Assembly (NCBI GenBank): GCA_024401495.1
Contig: JAKSKW010000026.1
Span: 1 to 14,449 of the forward strand
Source: Paludibacteraceae bacterium
Lineage (GTDB): Bacteria > Bacteroidota > Bacteroidia > Bacteroidales > Paludibacteraceae
DNA length: 14,449 bases
Direction of reading: 5' to 3'
Under the pieces are notes generated by a model that was given only the letters and a program-made list of their open reading frames with translations, searched no databases and had not been told where the DNA came from. Made by a program: the position numbers and the translations under genes. Below, one piece after another: positions 13,084-14,449 of this stretch. The first letter of the stretch is position 1. Each line of letters starts with the position of its first letter.

Positions 13084-14397
13084 GTGATTCGTAATCTTTC
13101 GGACATAAATCCAATATCTACCTCGCATGGCGTGGGTGAGAAGCGTGTGCTGCTCTCTTCTAATGAGTCGGGCTGCTCGCTTACTCAAATTGCTGTCACT
13201 GAATTGAAGGCTGGGGAAGTGGCTGTCGCTCATATCCATCCTGATATGCAGGAGGCTTTCTACGTGCTTGACGGTGAACTGGAGATCACCCTTGATGGAA
13301 AAAAGACTCTCTGTAAACGTGACGCTTTTGTATATGTCGAGAAGTGCACAAGCCATGAGGTGATGGCTATTACTGATTGTCGTATGATGACTATCGGTTG
13401 TGTGATCGAATCGTCGCGCAGCAAACTTTACCCGATGCTATTCAAAACAAAAAAGAAGACGTTGGTGTGGGGCACAGAGGACTGGACTGTCTCTGGTGTG
13501 CCTAACTCTGAATCGGAGGTGGAAAATGGCACTTGGGCTCGCTACAATCTTACTGAGGTGATATCTCGTATGCCTGTCGAGATTCTTGGCAAACAGACTG
13601 CGGAACGCTATAATAATCAATTGCCTCTGCTTACTAAAATTATCGAGGCTAACCAGGATCTTAGCATCCAGGTGCACCCTAATGATGAGATGGCTCGACG
13701 CGAGCATAACAAGTTTGGCAAGTCGGAGATGTGGTATATCCTCGACGCTAAACCTGGGGCTTATCTCTACGCTGGTTTCCGTCAGCAGATCTCTCCAGAG
13801 GAGTATAAGGAGCGTGTGGCTAATTGCACAATCACTGAGGTGCTTGCCAAACATGAGGTGCATAAGGGCGACGTCTTCTATCTCCCTGCCGGACGCGTGC
13901 ATGCTATCTGTGGTGGTATCAAATTGGCAGAGGTTCAGCAGTCGTCCGACGTCACTTATCGCATCTATGATTATAATCGTCCGGGGTTAGATGGCAAACC
14001 TCGTGAACTCCATACTGAATTGGCTGCTAAAGCTATTGATTATCAAGTTTATCAGGAGTATAAGACTTCATACAAGAATGATCAAGAGTCGGCTAACGAA
14101 CTGCTCAACACTCCATTCTTCAGTATCAAGGTTGTGGAGACGTCGCAGTCGTTCCATAGAAATATGGTGAAGTATGACTCTTTCATTATCATTACTAATA
14201 TTGGTTCGGACTGTAGGATCAAGACTCGCGCAACAGGCGACGAGGTGGTGTTGCCTTCCGACTCCAGCTGTCTTATCCCTGCAGTCATCGCTGATTATGA
14301 CATCATTCCTATGAATGGCAATGCCAAGGTGCTGGAGGCGTTTATCAATAATAAAAAATCAATCGGAAAAATCATTTCCGATTTCTTTCACATCTGA
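13084..14397 (+). CDS. manA: Cupin domain fused to class I mannose-6-phosphate isomerase
   Basis: A 437-residue fusion. Residues 1-110 are a cupin_2 domain with HIHPDMQEAFYVLDGELE (His50, His52, Glu57) and a later His91 as possible metal ligands. From about 118 follows a short class I phosphomannose isomerase. Its zinc-binding residues are recognisable as Gln196 and His198 in QVHPND, Glu215 in KSEMWY and His273 in GRVHAI, followed by DVTYRIYDYNR. It interconverts mannose 6-phosphate and fructose 6-phosphate, linking glycolysis to GDP-mannose and fucose synthesis for surface glycans. The role of the extra cupin is unknown; it could bind a sugar or regulate the enzyme. The start is GTG at 13084, because the only nearby ATG (13079) is followed by TAG. 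The stop codon TGA is the first triplet of a heptamer array. Confidence 0.92.
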   Translation: MIRNLSDINPISTSHGVGEKRVLLSSNESGCSLTQIAVTELKAGEVAVAHIHPDMQEAFYVLDGELEITLDGKKTLCKRDAFVYVEKCTSHEVMAITDCRMMTIGCVIESSRSKLYPMLFKTKKKTLVWGTEDWTVSGVPNSESEVENGTWARYNLTEVISRMPVEILGKQTAERYNNQLPLLTKIIEANQDLSIQVHPNDEMARREHNKFGKSEMWYILDAKPGAYLYAGFRQQISPEEYKERVANCTITEVLAKHEVHKGDVFYLPAGRVHAICGGIKLAEVQQSSDVTYRIYDYNRPGLDGKPRELHTELAAKAIDYQVYQEYKTSYKNDQESANELLNTPFFSIKVVETSQSFHRNMVKYDSFIIITNIGSDCRIKTRATGDEVVLPSDSSCLIPAVIADYDIIPMNGNAKVLEAFINNKKSIGKIISDFFHI

Positions 14398-14449
14398 TGG
14401 TTGATGATTGATGGTTGATGATTGATGGTTGATGGTTGATGATTGATGA
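14395..14449. repeat. Heptamer tandem array TGATGGT/TGATGAT
   Basis: Almost eight units run to the window edge and beyond: TGATGGT, TGATGAT, TGATGGT, TGATGAT, TGATGGT, TGATGGT, TGATGAT and a partial unit. The first three bases are the manA stop codon. The orientation is the same as in the array at 1-95, but the C-containing TGACGGT variant is absent. Because 7 is not a multiple of 3, the array places TGA in all three forward frames within 21 bases. Confidence 0.95.

Noticed and set aside
13438..13902. 154-codon minus-strand frame opposite manA
   Set aside because: It is fully antisense to a well-supported enzyme, lacks a promoter and shows no family features.
14395..14449. Terminator for manA
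   Set aside because: No stem-loop with a T-run is visible before the window ends; only the heptamer array follows the stop codon.

Overview
The window looks like chromosomal DNA of a Bacteroidota bacterium, most likely of the order Bacteroidales. Support comes from several promoter-like sites with the Bacteroides -7 box TAnnTTTG, one of them with a correctly spaced TTTG at -33. It also comes from the linked ssb-gldE-gldD genes, GldG, an archaeal/eukaryal-type prolyl-tRNA synthetase, and small gene families common in this phylum (GxxExxY, four-helix-bundle S23/IVP, IS200-like RAYT). The genus cannot be fixed from the sequence alone.

Layout from left to right: a heptamer tandem array (1-95); a GH3 lipoprotein gene on the minus strand with its own terminator (99-1901); a small orphan antitoxin-like gene on the plus strand (2108-2359); and an IS200/RAYT-type element with a frameshifted transposase between two inverted REP-like ends (2395-3060). 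Next come a minus-strand argC-argD-proS cluster for arginine biosynthesis and tRNAPro charging, ending in a strong terminator (3063-6840), and a GxxExxY gene between inverted short repeats (6866-7470). A long minus-strand series follows: ssb, a four-helix-bundle gene, gldE, gldD, a MntA/HepT-type toxin-antitoxin pair, and gldG (7478-12939). The window ends with a divergent plus-strand gene fusing a cupin to a class I mannose-6-phosphate isomerase (13032-14397), whose stop codon is the first base triplet of another heptamer array.

The housekeeping genes are conventional. GldD, GldE and GldG belong to the gliding/type IX secretion gene set, although gldF is not next to gldG. ArgC and ArgD catalyse consecutive steps of ornithine synthesis, which in Bacteroides is believed to use succinylated intermediates.

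The unusual part is what lies between them. Four small guest modules (RAYT, GxxExxY, MntA/HepT and the four-helix-bundle gene) occupy intergenic positions. Three of these have short inverted or simple repeats at their borders. Simple-sequence arrays (7-mer TGAYGGT, 6-mer ACGAAA, 12-mer TTTTGGTTTTCG, 14-mer ATGAATTRTGCATT) begin at or within a few bases of the stop codons of manA, ssb, proS and the four-helix-bundle gene. No rRNA, tRNA or CRISPR array was recognised, and every stretch longer than 300 bases contains a gene.
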